Positions 56,314 through 64,000 of a DNA stretch of 64,000 nucleotides are shown here, one piece after another. The notes beneath the pieces were generated by a model. That model was not told the origin of the DNA and made no database searches. It saw only the letters and a list, made by a program, of their open reading frames with translations. The translations under genes were made by a program, and so were the position numbers. Source of the stretch: Salinarimonas sp052380005 (lineage in GTDB: Bacteria; Pseudomonadota; Alphaproteobacteria; Rhizobiales; Beijerinckiaceae); the NCBI GenBank assembly GCA_052380005.1, contig JBQTCJ010000020.1; one strand, written 5' to 3'. Every line of letters starts with the position of its first letter. Position 1 is the stretch's first letter.

Positions 56314-57342
56314 CTACTCCATGACGCCCTTGCGGCCCAGGAGTCCGCGCGGCCGCGTGAGAAGGATGATGATCGCGACGAGGTAGATCACGATCTGGTT
56401 GATGCCCGGGACGACGTTCGTGACCTGCGGCATCGAGGCGAAGCTCTCGAGCACGCCCAGCAGGAAGCCCGCGAGCACCGCGCCGCCGAGCGAGCCCATG
56501 CCGCCGACGACGACCACGACGAAGGACAGGACGAGGAAGTCCATCCCCATGTGGTAGTTCGGCGAGTTGATGGGCGCGTACATCACCCCGGCGAGGCCGG
56601 CCACCACCGCGGCGATGGCGAACATGATGGTGAAGCGCTTGTCGATGTCGATGCCGAGCAGCCCGACCGTCTCGCGATCCGCCATGCCGGCGCGCACCAC
56701 CATGCCGAAGGTGGTGAACTGCAGGAAGGCGAACACCGCGCCGATCAGGATCGCGGCGAAGACGAAGTAGATCAGCCGCCAGTAGGGATAGATGATCTGC
56801 CCGGGGTCGAAGCCGATCAGCACGCCGAAATCGAACGAGCCGACCAGCGCCGGCGGCGCCGGGGTCGGGATCGGGTTCGCGCCGAAGAAGTACTTGATGA
56901 TCTCCTGGAGCACGATCGCGAGGCCGAACGTCACCAGGATCTGGTCCGCGTGCGGTCGCTTGTAGAAGTGCCGGATCAGCCCGCGCTCGATGGCGAGGCC
57001 CACCGCGATCATGATCGGGATCGCGAAGAGGATGCCGAGCGGCACCGACCATTCGATGATCGTCCCGCCGGCCTCCGGGCCGAACCATTCCACCACGTAG
57101 GGCGTCTCGACCTTGAGCGGGTTGCCGAGGAAGTCCGTCCGCGTGGAATCGACGGTCACGTGCGAGATGGTGAGCAGGCGCGAGAGCGTCACGGCGCAGA
57201 AGGCGCCGAGCATGAACAGCGCGCCGTGGGCGAAGTTCACGACGCCGAGCGTACCGAAGATCAGCGTCAGCCCCAGCGCGATCAGCGCGTAGGCCGAGCC
57301 TTTGTCGAGCCCGTTGAGGACCTGCAGGATGATGGCGTCCAT
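56314..57342 (-). CDS. Liv/Urt-type ABC transporter permease (LivH)
   Basis: This 342-residue permease has the family opening LNGLDKGSAYALIALGLTLIFGTLGVVNFAHGAL and the coupling region MADRETVGLLGIDIDK. It carries an insertion of about 40 residues after the second helix (VTVDSTRTDFLGNPLKVETP), longer than E. coli LivH (308 residues). It is separated from the binding-protein gene by 96 bp that contain a strong hairpin. Confidence 0.93.
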   Translation of the reverse strand: MDAIILQVLNGLDKGSAYALIALGLTLIFGTLGVVNFAHGALFMLGAFCAVTLSRLLTISHVTVDSTRTDFLGNPLKVETPYVVEWFGPEAGGTIIEWSVPLGILFAIPIMIAVGLAIERGLIRHFYKRPHADQILVTFGLAIVLQEIIKYFFGANPIPTPAPPALVGSFDFGVLIGFDPGQIIYPYWRLIYFVFAAILIGAVFAFLQFTTFGMVVRAGMADRETVGLLGIDIDKRFTIMFAIAAVVAGLAGVMYAPINSPNYHMGMDFLVLSFVVVVVGGMGSLGGAVLAGFLLGVLESFASMPQVTNVVPGINQIVIYLVAIIILLTRPRGLLGRKGVME

Positions 57343-57387
57343 GGAGAGCGTGCCGTCTCGGATCGGGGCCGTCGGGACCGCGAGGCA

Positions 57388-57410
57388 GGCCGCGCGGGGA
57401 ACGCGCGGCC
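57388..57410 (-). terminator. Intercistronic hairpin between binding-protein gene and livH
   Basis: GGCCGCGCG (57388-57396) and CGCGCGGCC (57402-57410) form a perfect 9-bp stem with a 5-nt loop. No T-run follows. It probably causes partial termination or protects the upstream binding-protein mRNA, so that binding protein is made in excess over the permeases. Confidence 0.6.
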
Positions 57411-57438
57411 GGCCGTTCGCGAGGCGCGTGTGCCGGGA

Positions 57439-58800
57439 TCAGGCGCCCGGGTTGCAGCTGCCGAGCTCGCCGCCGGCGAACTGCGGATGGTCCGGGGCGT
57501 AGGTGACCTGCTCGGTCGGCGTCACCTCGACGATCTCGACGAGGTCGAACTCGTTCTCCGGGTTCTCCTTGCCCTTCACCACGACCACGTCCTTGAAGCA
57601 CTGGTGGTCGTCGGCGCGGTAGAGCGTCGGGCCGTTTCCGAGCCCATCGAACTCGAAGCCCTCGAGCGCCTCGGCCACCGCGCAGGGGTTGAACGAGCCG
57701 GCGCGTTCGACCGCGTCCGCGTAGAGGATCGCCTGCACGTAGCCGGTGTGCGCCGCCTGGCTCGGCGGGAAGCCGTACTTCTCGCCGAAGGAGCGCACGA
57801 AGGCGTTGGTGCCGACGTAGCGGTCGCCGAGGATGTTCTCGAGCTTCCAGTCCCAGTTCTGCGAGCCGAAGATGCTCTTGATGTTGGCGCCGGCGCCCTT
57901 CGCCATCAGCTCCGAGTAGAGCGGCACGACGATCTCGAAGTTCTTGCCGTTCTTCTGGCGCTCACGCAGGCCGAACTGCACCGCGTTGGTGAGCGAGTTC
58001 ACCATGTTGCCGCCGTAGTGCACCAGCACCAGCACGTCGGCGTCGGAATTCAGCACCGGGGCGATGTAGGACGAGAAGTCGGTGGCCGCGAGCGGCGTGA
58101 GCACGGTCTCCACCGTGTTCCAGCCCATGGCCTCGGTCGCCTCGCGGATCGCCTGCTCGGTCGTGTAGCCCCAGTTGTAGTCGGCGGTGAGGTAGTAGGC
58201 GTTGCGGTCGGTGCCGTATGCGTTCTTCAGCACCGGCGCGAGCGCCGCGCCGGACATGTAGGAATTGAAGAAGTGGCGGAAGCCGTTGGCCTTCTTGTCC
58301 TTGCCGGTGGTGTCGTTGGCGTGGGTGAGGCCCGCCATGAAGATCACGCCCGCCTCCTGGCAGAGCGCCTGCACGGCGACCGCGACGCCCGACGACGAGC
58401 CGCCGGTGATCATCACCGCGCCGTCCTTCTCGATCATCGAGCGGGCCGAGGCGCGTGCGGCGTCCGACTTCGTCTGGGTGTCGCCGGTGACGTACTGCAC
58501 CTTCTTGCCGAGGATACCGTTGCCCTTCAACGCCTTGGACGTGAACGTCCCGAGCATGCCGCCGTCGCCCTCGCCGTTGAGGTGCTCGACGGCGAGCTGG
58601 TAGGCGCGCAGCTGATCGAGGCCCTCGTCGGCGTAGGGGCCCGTCTGGGGCACGTTGAAGCCCAGCGTGACGGTGGAGCCGGTGGGCTCGTTGGTGAAGG
58701 CGTTGGCTCGGCGCGTGAAGATGTGCGGCATCGCCAGCCCGGCGCTTACTGCGGCGGTGCTCTTGATCAGGCCGCGACGGTTTAGTGTCAGCTTGTTCAT
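57439..58800 (-). CDS. Liv/Urt-type ABC transporter substrate-binding protein
   Basis: This 453-residue type I periplasmic binding protein starts at ATG 58800, with GGGAGGA 5 nt upstream. The signal has a twin-arginine character: LNRRGLIKSTAAVSAGLAMP, with likely cleavage near ANAF. The mature part shows VTLGFNVPQTGPYADEG, MITGGSSSGVAVAVQALCQE, YLTADYNWGYTTEQAIREA and AHTGYVQAILYADAVE. Binding proteins of this form take up branched-chain amino acids, urea or short amides; the ligand is not predictable here. It is the first gene of the five-gene operon. Confidence 0.92.
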   Translation of the reverse strand: MNKLTLNRRGLIKSTAAVSAGLAMPHIFTRRANAFTNEPTGSTVTLGFNVPQTGPYADEGLDQLRAYQLAVEHLNGEGDGGMLGTFTSKALKGNGILGKKVQYVTGDTQTKSDAARASARSMIEKDGAVMITGGSSSGVAVAVQALCQEAGVIFMAGLTHANDTTGKDKKANGFRHFFNSYMSGAALAPVLKNAYGTDRNAYYLTADYNWGYTTEQAIREATEAMGWNTVETVLTPLAATDFSSYIAPVLNSDADVLVLVHYGGNMVNSLTNAVQFGLRERQKNGKNFEIVVPLYSELMAKGAGANIKSIFGSQNWDWKLENILGDRYVGTNAFVRSFGEKYGFPPSQAAHTGYVQAILYADAVERAGSFNPCAVAEALEGFEFDGLGNGPTLYRADDHQCFKDVVVVKGKENPENEFDLVEIVEVTPTEQVTYAPDHPQFAGGELGSCNPGA

Positions 58801-59199
58801 CGAGTCCTCCCGAGACTTTCGCTCGAAGTGGTGCATGCACGCTGGATCGGGCCAGTCTTCTCTCGCGCATGACTCGACGCTAGCTCACGAGATGCTGATC
58901 ATCTAGAGCGAATGCGGCTTCATGACCCTAGACATTCGTACCAATTTGCTGCGATGCACTATAAGTACATTCAGATGAATTTTGCGAATGCGAGATGCGA
59001 GAATAAAAAACCTGATCAGACGCTTGGGAAAGGTCGGGCGTCCGTTCCGGCCGTTCGTGAGCCCTCCGGCCGTTGTGCAGCGCGACACCGTCGCGGGCGG
59101 GGTACCGGACGCGATGAGAGCCCCGCGCGGGGCGCGGGGCTCTCATGGACGGTCGTCGTGCGCGTCACCGCACGCGGAGACGGAGGTGGCGTCGTATGG
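58801..59199. other. A+T-richer promoter region of the Liv operon and 3' flank of the IOR gene
   Basis: This 399-bp gap lies between two minus-strand genes. Positions 58900-59030 are markedly A+T-rich (runs such as AATAAAAAACC) and likely hold the Liv operon promoter; TATAGT on the minus strand at about 58962 is one possible -10. A 10-bp palindrome GTGCATGCAC lies at 58831-58840. A strong hairpin lies at 59114-59146. No gene is supported. Confidence 0.5.
59114..59146 (-). terminator. Hairpin terminator after the indolepyruvate oxidoreductase gene
   Basis: ATGAGAGCCCCGCGC (59114-59128) pairs perfectly with GCGCGGGGCTCTCAT (59132-59146) around a GGG loop, a 15-bp stem 54 bp after the stop codon. 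There is no T-run on either side, so it may act by pausing or as an RNA 3' end. Confidence 0.7.
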
Positions 59200-62100
59200 T
59201 CACTCCGCCGCCTTCGCGGGCTCCACCCGCTCCGGGTTGCGCAGCCGCTCGACGAGCGCCGCCTCCTCCGCCTTCGCGGCGGCGAGGTTGCGCTCCTTGA
59301 CGTGCCCGAAGCCGCGGATCTTCGCCGGCAGCGAGGCGAGGCCGACCGCCGTCACGTGCGTCTCGCGGGAGAGGCGCGCCACGATCTCCTCGACGAGGGC
59401 CTTGTAGTCGCGCACCAGCTGGCGCTCCATTCGCCGCTCGGCCGTGTAGCCGAACACGTCGAGCGGGGTGCCGCGCAGGCCCTTGAAGCGCGCGAGGACG
59501 CCGAAGGCCTTCATCATCCACGGCCCGAAGGTGATCTTGCGCGGCAGGCCGGTCGTCTTGTCCCTGGGTGCCAGCAGCGGCGGGGCGAGGTGGAAAGTGT
59601 AGCGCAGGCTCTCGCCCTCGAAGGTCTGGTTCACCTGCTCCTGGAACGAGCCGTCGGAATAGAGCCGCGCGACCTCGTACTCGTCCTTGTAGGCCATGAG
59701 CTTGAAGAGGTTGCGCGCCACCGCCTGCGCGAGCGCGTCGGAGCCCGGCACCTTGTCGGCTTCCGCCTCGCGGACCTTCGCGACGAGACGCTCGTAGGTC
59801 TTCGCGTAGCGCTTCGACTGGTACGCGGTGAGGAAGTCGACCCGCCGCGCGACCGCCTCGTCGAGCGTCTGCGAGAGCGTGCGCGCCTTGGTCGGCGCCT
59901 TCAGCGAGGCGACGAGCCTGGCGAGCCCGTCCGGATGAGCCGCCGCGCGCCGGCCGATGCCGAACGCCTCGAGGTTCATCGGCACCGCCTCGCCGTTGAG
60001 CGTGATGGCGCGCTCGATCGCGTCCGCCGAGAGCGGGATCGCGCCCTTCTGGAAGGCGAAGCCGAGCATCATCATGTTGGCGGCGATGGCGTTGCCGAGG
60101 ACCGCGGTGGCGATCGCTGTCGCATCGAGGAAGTCGAGCTTCTCGCCGCCGGCGTGGCGCTCGATCTCGCGGCGCAGGCGCACGGCCGGCAGCGAGAAGT
60201 CCGGGTTGCGGGTGAACTCGCCCGGATAGGTCTCCGCCGTGTTGACGACGAGGATGGTGCGCCCGGCCGAGACGCCGGCGAGCACTTTCTTCATCCCGGT
60301 GACGACGAGGTCGCAGCCGAGCACGAGATCGGCCGAGCCCGCCGCGACGCGGATGGCGTGGATCTCCTCCGGCGTGTTGGCGAGGCGGACGTGCGAATAG
60401 ACCGCGCCGCCCTTCTGGGCGAGGCCGGCCATGTCGATCATGCCGCAGCCCTTCCCCTCGAGGTGGGCGGCCATGCCGAGGATCGCGCCGATGGTCACGA
60501 CGCCGGTGCCGCCGACCCCCGTGACGATGCAGTTCCAGGTGCGATCGATCGACGGAAGCGTGGGCTCCGGCACCGCCTCGGGCAGCGCCTCGGCCGAGCC
60601 CGCGACCTTCGCCTTCCTCGGCTTGGCGCCCTCCACCGTCACGAAGGAGGGGCAGAAGCCCTTCACGCAGGAGAAGTCCTTGTTGCAGTTCGACTGGTCG
60701 ATCTGGCGCTTGCGGCCGTACTCGGTCTCGAGCGGCTGCACGGCGACGCAGTTCGACTGCACGGAGCAGTCCCCGCAGCCCTCGCAGACGAGCTCGTTGA
60801 TGATCACGCGCTTGTCGGGATCGGGATAGGTGCCGCGCTTGCGGCGCCGGCGCTTCTCGGAGGCGCAGGTCTGGTCGTAGATCAGCACGGACACGCCGCC
60901 GATCTCGGCGAGCCGCCGCTGCACGTCGTCGAGATCGTCGCGATGGTGGATGGTGATCCCCTCGGGCCACTTCACGGTCTTGGGGTACTTGTCCGGCTCG
61001 TCGGTGACGAGCGCGATCCGCTCGACGCCCTCGGCGCGCACCTGGCGCGCGATCATGTCGACGCTGAGCGCGCCCTCGTGCGGCTGCCCGCCGGTCATGG
61101 CGACGGCGTCGTTGTAGAGGATCTTGTAGGTGATGTTCGTCTTGGTGTGCGCGGCCCAGCGCAGCGCGAGCACGCCGGAATGGTTGTAGGTGCCGTCCCC
61201 CAGGTTCTGGAAGACGTGGCCGCGCTTGGAGAACGGTGCCTCGCCGATCCAGTTCGCGCCCTCGCCGCCCATCTGGGTGAAGCCCTGCGTGCCGCGCTCC
61301 ATCCACTGGACCATGTAGTGGCAGCCGATGCCGGCATAGGCGCGCATGCCGTCCGGCACCTTGGTCGAGGTGTTGTGCGGGCAGCCGGCGCAGAAATGCG
61401 GCGTGCGCGAGCCGACGTCCGTCGTCTGGGTCAGCACCTCCTGCGCGCGGCGGATGCGCGCCACGCGCCCGGCGAGGTCCTCGTCGGAATGGTAGCGCAT
61501 GAGCCGCTCGCCGATCGCGACTGCGATCTCGTTCGAATCGAGCGCGCCCTTGACGGGAAAGAGCCAGCCGCCCTCCTCGTCCTTCTTGCCGATGCAGGTC
61601 GGCTGGTTCGCGGTGCCGTAGAGCTCCTCGCGGACCTGGACCTCGATGAGGGAGCGCTTCTCCTCGACCACCATGACGAGGTCGAGCCCGCGCGCGAAGT
61701 CGACGAGCTCGCGTTGCGAGAGCGGCCAGGGGCAGGCGACCTTGTAGAGGCGAAGACCCATGTCGTTGGCCTTGACCTCGTCGAGCCCGAGCTCGTCCAT
61801 GGCCTGGCGAACGTCGAGATAGGACTTGCCGACCGTGATCACGCCGATCTTGGGCGTGCGCCCGCCCGACAGCATGAGCTTGTTCAGCCCGTTCGCGCGC
61901 ACATAGGCGAGCATCGCGTCGCGCTTGAAGTCGTGCAGGCGCGCCTCCTGCTCGAGGATGCCGTCGCCCGCGCGGATGTTGAGGCCGCCCGGCGGCATCA
62001 CGAAGCCCTCGGGGATCTCGATCCGCACGCGCCCGAGCGAGGCATCGACCGAGGCGGTCGATTCGATGTTGTCCTTCACGCACTTGAAGGCGACCCACGC

Positions 62101-62793
62101 CCCCGTGAAGCGGCTCATGGCGAAGCCGTGCAGGCCGTAGTCGAGGATCTCCTGGACGCCGGCGGGGTTCAGGATCGGCATCATCACGTCGACGAAATGG
62201 AATTCCGACTGGTGCGCCACCGTCGAGCTCTCGGCGGTATGGTCGTCGCCCATCAGCGCGAGAACGCCACCGTTGGCCGCCGAGCCGGCCATGTTGCCGT
62301 GGCGGAAGACGTCGCCGGAGCGGTCGACGCCGGGACCCTTGCCGTACCAGACGCCGAAGACGCCGTCGTGCCTGCCCTCGCCACGCATCTGCGCCTGCTG
62401 CGAGCCCCACACGGCGGTGGCGGCGAGCTCCTCGTTGAGGCCGGGCTGGAAGACGATGTTCGCGGCCTGGAGCTGCTTCTTCGCGCGGAAGAGGTTGAGG
62501 TCGAGCCCGCCGATGGGCGAGCCGCGATAGCCGGAGACGAAACCCGCGGTATCGAGGCCGGCGAGGCGATCGCGCTCGCGCTGCATCAGCAGCATGCGGA
62601 TGATCGCCTGCGTGCCGGTGAGGAACACGCGCTCCTTGGACAGGTCGTACTTGTCGTCGAGCGAGACCTCGCGCAGGGCACGGCCGATCGCGCCGGCGGC
62701 CCGCTCGGCCGCGGCGGTCTCGCGATCGACCTCTTTGCCGGGGGCATCCGTCCCGATGGCCTCGGGACCGGCGGCGCGTCGTACGTCGTCCAT
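59200..62793 (-). CDS. Indolepyruvate:ferredoxin oxidoreductase, fused alpha/beta form
   Basis: This 1197-residue enzyme oxidatively decarboxylates aryl 2-oxoacids from aromatic amino acids to acyl-CoA, reducing ferredoxin. Domain order: an IorA-like N-terminal domain (GTQAIIRMLLMQRERD, SGYRGSPIGGLD); a TPP-binding domain near 485-560 (FCAGCPHNTSTKVP, GIGCHYM, QNLGDGTYNHSG). Fe-S cysteines follow near 665-705 (CEGCGDCSVQSNC, CVKGFCP). Then comes an IorB-like gamma domain from about 755 (VTGVGGTGVVTIGAILG) and a long C-terminal domain of unknown function (about 930-1190). A palindromic operator lies in its promoter. It is a single gene. Confidence 0.93.
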   Translation of the reverse strand: MDDVRRAAGPEAIGTDAPGKEVDRETAAAERAAGAIGRALREVSLDDKYDLSKERVFLTGTQAIIRMLLMQRERDRLAGLDTAGFVSGYRGSPIGGLDLNLFRAKKQLQAANIVFQPGLNEELAATAVWGSQQAQMRGEGRHDGVFGVWYGKGPGVDRSGDVFRHGNMAGSAANGGVLALMGDDHTAESSTVAHQSEFHFVDVMMPILNPAGVQEILDYGLHGFAMSRFTGAWVAFKCVKDNIESTASVDASLGRVRIEIPEGFVMPPGGLNIRAGDGILEQEARLHDFKRDAMLAYVRANGLNKLMLSGGRTPKIGVITVGKSYLDVRQAMDELGLDEVKANDMGLRLYKVACPWPLSQRELVDFARGLDLVMVVEEKRSLIEVQVREELYGTANQPTCIGKKDEEGGWLFPVKGALDSNEIAVAIGERLMRYHSDEDLAGRVARIRRAQEVLTQTTDVGSRTPHFCAGCPHNTSTKVPDGMRAYAGIGCHYMVQWMERGTQGFTQMGGEGANWIGEAPFSKRGHVFQNLGDGTYNHSGVLALRWAAHTKTNITYKILYNDAVAMTGGQPHEGALSVDMIARQVRAEGVERIALVTDEPDKYPKTVKWPEGITIHHRDDLDDVQRRLAEIGGVSVLIYDQTCASEKRRRRKRGTYPDPDKRVIINELVCEGCGDCSVQSNCVAVQPLETEYGRKRQIDQSNCNKDFSCVKGFCPSFVTVEGAKPRKAKVAGSAEALPEAVPEPTLPSIDRTWNCIVTGVGGTGVVTIGAILGMAAHLEGKGCGMIDMAGLAQKGGAVYSHVRLANTPEEIHAIRVAAGSADLVLGCDLVVTGMKKVLAGVSAGRTILVVNTAETYPGEFTRNPDFSLPAVRLRREIERHAGGEKLDFLDATAIATAVLGNAIAANMMMLGFAFQKGAIPLSADAIERAITLNGEAVPMNLEAFGIGRRAAAHPDGLARLVASLKAPTKARTLSQTLDEAVARRVDFLTAYQSKRYAKTYERLVAKVREAEADKVPGSDALAQAVARNLFKLMAYKDEYEVARLYSDGSFQEQVNQTFEGESLRYTFHLAPPLLAPRDKTTGLPRKITFGPWMMKAFGVLARFKGLRGTPLDVFGYTAERRMERQLVRDYKALVEEIVARLSRETHVTAVGLASLPAKIRGFGHVKERNLAAAKAEEAALVERLRNPERVEPAKAAE

Positions 62794-62847
62794 GGCATCC
62801 TCCTCCTCGAGGCCGCGCCCGCTGGGTGTCCCGGTCTTCTAGCGCGA

Positions 62848-62876
62848 ATTTTAAGTCAGCAATGCTGACATATCCA
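62848..62876 (-). promoter_or_regulatory. IOR promoter with perfect palindromic operator in the spacer
   Basis: On the minus strand TGGATA (62876-62871) and TAAAAT (62853-62848) form a -35/-10 pair with 17-bp spacing. Exactly within the spacer, 62855-62869 reads GTCAGCA-A-TGCTGAC, a palindrome with 7-bp arms. A dimeric repressor bound here would block polymerase. The regulator is not in the window. Confidence 0.55.
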
Positions 62877-62974
62877 CCGCCTCCGGTCAATCACCGATGC
62901 GCGCATCGGGGCGATCGCTCGAAAGCCGCGGGGACGTGCCGGGAAGATGGGGCGGTGCGCACCGTTTCGCACCT

Positions 62975-63140
62975 GCTCCCGCCCCATCGGAGCGGGGACG
63001 ATCCGCCAAAGCGGATCAGGGGCGGGGTCCCCAGGGCTCGACGCGTCCCGTTTCGGCGTCGCCGAAGCGCGCCTGCCGGCGCACCCCTCCATCTCGTCGG
63101 TCCGGACCCCGCCGATCCACCTCCCCCGATGGCGGAGGAG
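62975..63140. repeat. Dispersed intergenic repeat, family B, copy 2
   Basis: It aligns with 11644-11808 over its whole length: GCTCCCGCCCCATCGGAG, GCGGGGACGATCCGC, AAGCGGATCAGGGGCGGGGT, then GCCGAAGCGCGCC, CCCCTCCATCTCGTCGG and GCCGATCCACCTC, ending GGAGGAGC. It is in the same orientation as copy 1 relative to the plus strand. It is non-coding. Confidence 0.75.
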
Positions 63141-63283
63141 CGCTGGCGCTGCCGTCCCTGTCGCTCCCCCTCCTCGAACACGTGTGCATCGGGACCTCGT
63201 GAGCGAGCCCTGCGCCCGCGGGCGCGCTCGGTCGCAGGCCGCGCCCACTCGCCGAACCCGTGCGGCGCGCCTAGATTGAAGCC

Positions 63284-63976
63284 ATGGCGCTCGTCCTCGG
63301 CTTCCTCGGTCTCCTCTTCCTCGCAGCGATCTTCCTGCCGCAATGGTGGGTGCGACGGGTCATGCGCGCGCATGCGACCGACCGGGCGGACTTCCCCGGC
63401 ACCGGCGGCGAGCTCGCCCGGCACCTGCTCGACCGGGCACGGCTCGCGCACGTGCGCGTCGAGCTCGCGCCGCCGGGCGGGGACCATTACGACCCCCTCG
63501 ACAAGGTCGTGCGGCTCTCCCCCGACAATCACGACGGCCGCTCGATCACGGCCGTGGCGGTCGCCGCGCACGAGGCCTCCCACGCCATGCAGGACGCCGA
63601 CGGAGACCGGCTCCTCGCCACGCGCCTGAAGCTCGCCGGCTCGTTGCGGGCGATCGAGGTCGCCGCCGCGATCGTTCTCGCGCTCGCGCCGCTGGCGATG
63701 CTCGTCCTCAAGTCTCCCGTCCTCCTCGTCCTGCAGATCGGCGTCGCCCTGGCGCTGCTCGGCTCGCGCGTGCTCGTCCACGTGCTGACGCTGCCCGTCG
63801 AGCTCGACGCGAGCTTCGCGCGCGCCCTGCCGATCCTGGAGAAGGGCGGCTTCCTCCCGGCGGAGGACCTGCCCAAGGCCAAAAGCGTGCTGCGTGCCGC
63901 CGCGCTCACCTACGTCGCCTCCGCCCTCGTCTCCCTCCTCGACATCGCGCGGCTCTTCCGCGTGCTGCGGTTCTGA
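63284..63976 (+). CDS. YugP-like zinc metallopeptidase (neutral zinc peptidase family 2)
   Basis: This 230-residue membrane protein has an N-terminal helix (LVLGFLGLLFLAAIFLP). The zinc site H-E-x-x-H lies at about residue 96 in AVAAHEASHAMQDADG. Two or three more helices are seen (IEVAAAIVLALAPLAMLVL; PVLLVLQIGVALALLGSRV), then VELDASFARALPILEKGG and a C-terminal AALTYVASALVSLLDIARL. This is the plan of Bacillus YugP-type peptidases, whose substrate is unknown. It is preceded by an intergenic region with repeat family B. Confidence 0.88.
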   Translation: MALVLGFLGLLFLAAIFLPQWWVRRVMRAHATDRADFPGTGGELARHLLDRARLAHVRVELAPPGGDHYDPLDKVVRLSPDNHDGRSITAVAVAAHEASHAMQDADGDRLLATRLKLAGSLRAIEVAAAIVLALAPLAMLVLKSPVLLVLQIGVALALLGSRVLVHVLTLPVELDASFARALPILEKGGFLPAEDLPKAKSVLRAAALTYVASALVSLLDIARLFRVLRF

Positions 63977-64000
63977 GGCGAAGCCGGCCGCGTTCCCCCC

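Larger units (their letters stand above)
62794..63283. other. Divergent IOR / zinc-peptidase intergenic region
   Basis: This 490-bp gap holds the IOR promoter and operator (62848-62876) near its left side and repeat family B copy 2 (62975-63140). The rest (63141-63283) is ordinary high-G+C sequence with no feature seen. Open frames through it are weak and unsupported. Confidence 0.55.

Noticed and set aside
58903..59088. Small minus-strand frame in the Liv upstream region
   Set aside because: It is 61 residues with no ribosome-binding site or recognisable features, and lies in a likely promoter region.
58912..62868. 1318-residue plus-strand frame opposite the indolepyruvate oxidoreductase
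   Set aside because: Composition is that of a shadow frame (Arg/Ala/His/Asp-rich, no motifs). The opposite strand encodes a complete recognised enzyme.

Overview
The window is about 70% G+C almost throughout and reads as an ordinary stretch of a free-living alphaproteobacterial chromosome. Gene content and order point to Hyphomicrobiales (Rhizobiales), plausibly near Salinarimonas, Saliniramus or Methylobacteriaceae. The basis is the rpoN-hpf-ptsN and purL-bolA-grxD blocks, a PodJ-like polarity protein with Sel1 repeats, the TauE/TIGR02186 pair, a fused indolepyruvate oxidoreductase and a His-rich Zur-like repressor. The organism is an inference; no rRNA gene is present.

Layout. 1-9.4 kb: the end of a VWA-like gene, then a Yej-type oligopeptide ABC operon (two tandem solute-binding proteins, two permeases, a double ATPase). 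A VapC-like PIN-domain toxin-antitoxin pair sits between the second permease gene and the ATPase gene, joined to the ATPase gene by a 4-nt overlap. 9.4-13.7 kb: ligA, a GNAT/DUF1778 toxin-antitoxin pair with a candidate operator, and a fluoroacetate-dehalogenase-like hydrolase. 13.7-15.4 kb: an A+T-rich foreign gene with HEPN-like R-x4-H motifs, then tRNA-Pro(CGG) and tRNA-Gln(TTG). 15.8-21 kb: a membrane-bound, exported formate dehydrogenase operon (Tat-target peptide, Cys-type catalytic subunit, Fe-S subunit, cytochrome b subunit, extra small membrane protein). 21.2-26.2 kb: a GH65 glycoside hydrolase/phosphorylase translationally coupled to phosphoenolpyruvate synthase. 26.2-39.6 kb: DUF3429, HD-GYP, TIGR02186/TauE, PodJ-like, Sel1/ThiE-like, DUF2798, DUF533, DUF2254 and Zur-like genes. 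39.7-46.7 kb: two RNA methyltransferases, a Cys-cluster protein, grxD, bolA, purL, a TadG-like exported protein and DUF486. 46.7-52.1 kb: ptsN, hpf, rpoN and glcB. 52.4-58.8 kb: an HtrA-like protease and a five-gene Liv/Urt-type ABC operon. 59.2-64 kb: fused indolepyruvate:ferredoxin oxidoreductase and a YugP-like zinc peptidase.

Two families of short non-coding repeats lie between genes. One is a 131-bp palindrome-ended element (two full copies plus a rearranged cluster); the other is a roughly 165-bp element (two copies). Physiologically the window covers peptide and amino-acid/amide import, formate oxidation at the membrane, carbon flow through PEP synthase and malate synthase, amino-acid-derived 2-oxoacid oxidation, and nitrogen/PTS-linked regulation.

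The least routine material is the toxin-antitoxin pair embedded in the transporter operon, the A+T-rich HEPN-like gene beside tRNA-Pro, the GH65-PEP synthase coupling, the ThiE-like/Sel1 pair, and the two repeat families. No CRISPR array, phage or insertion sequence was recognised.
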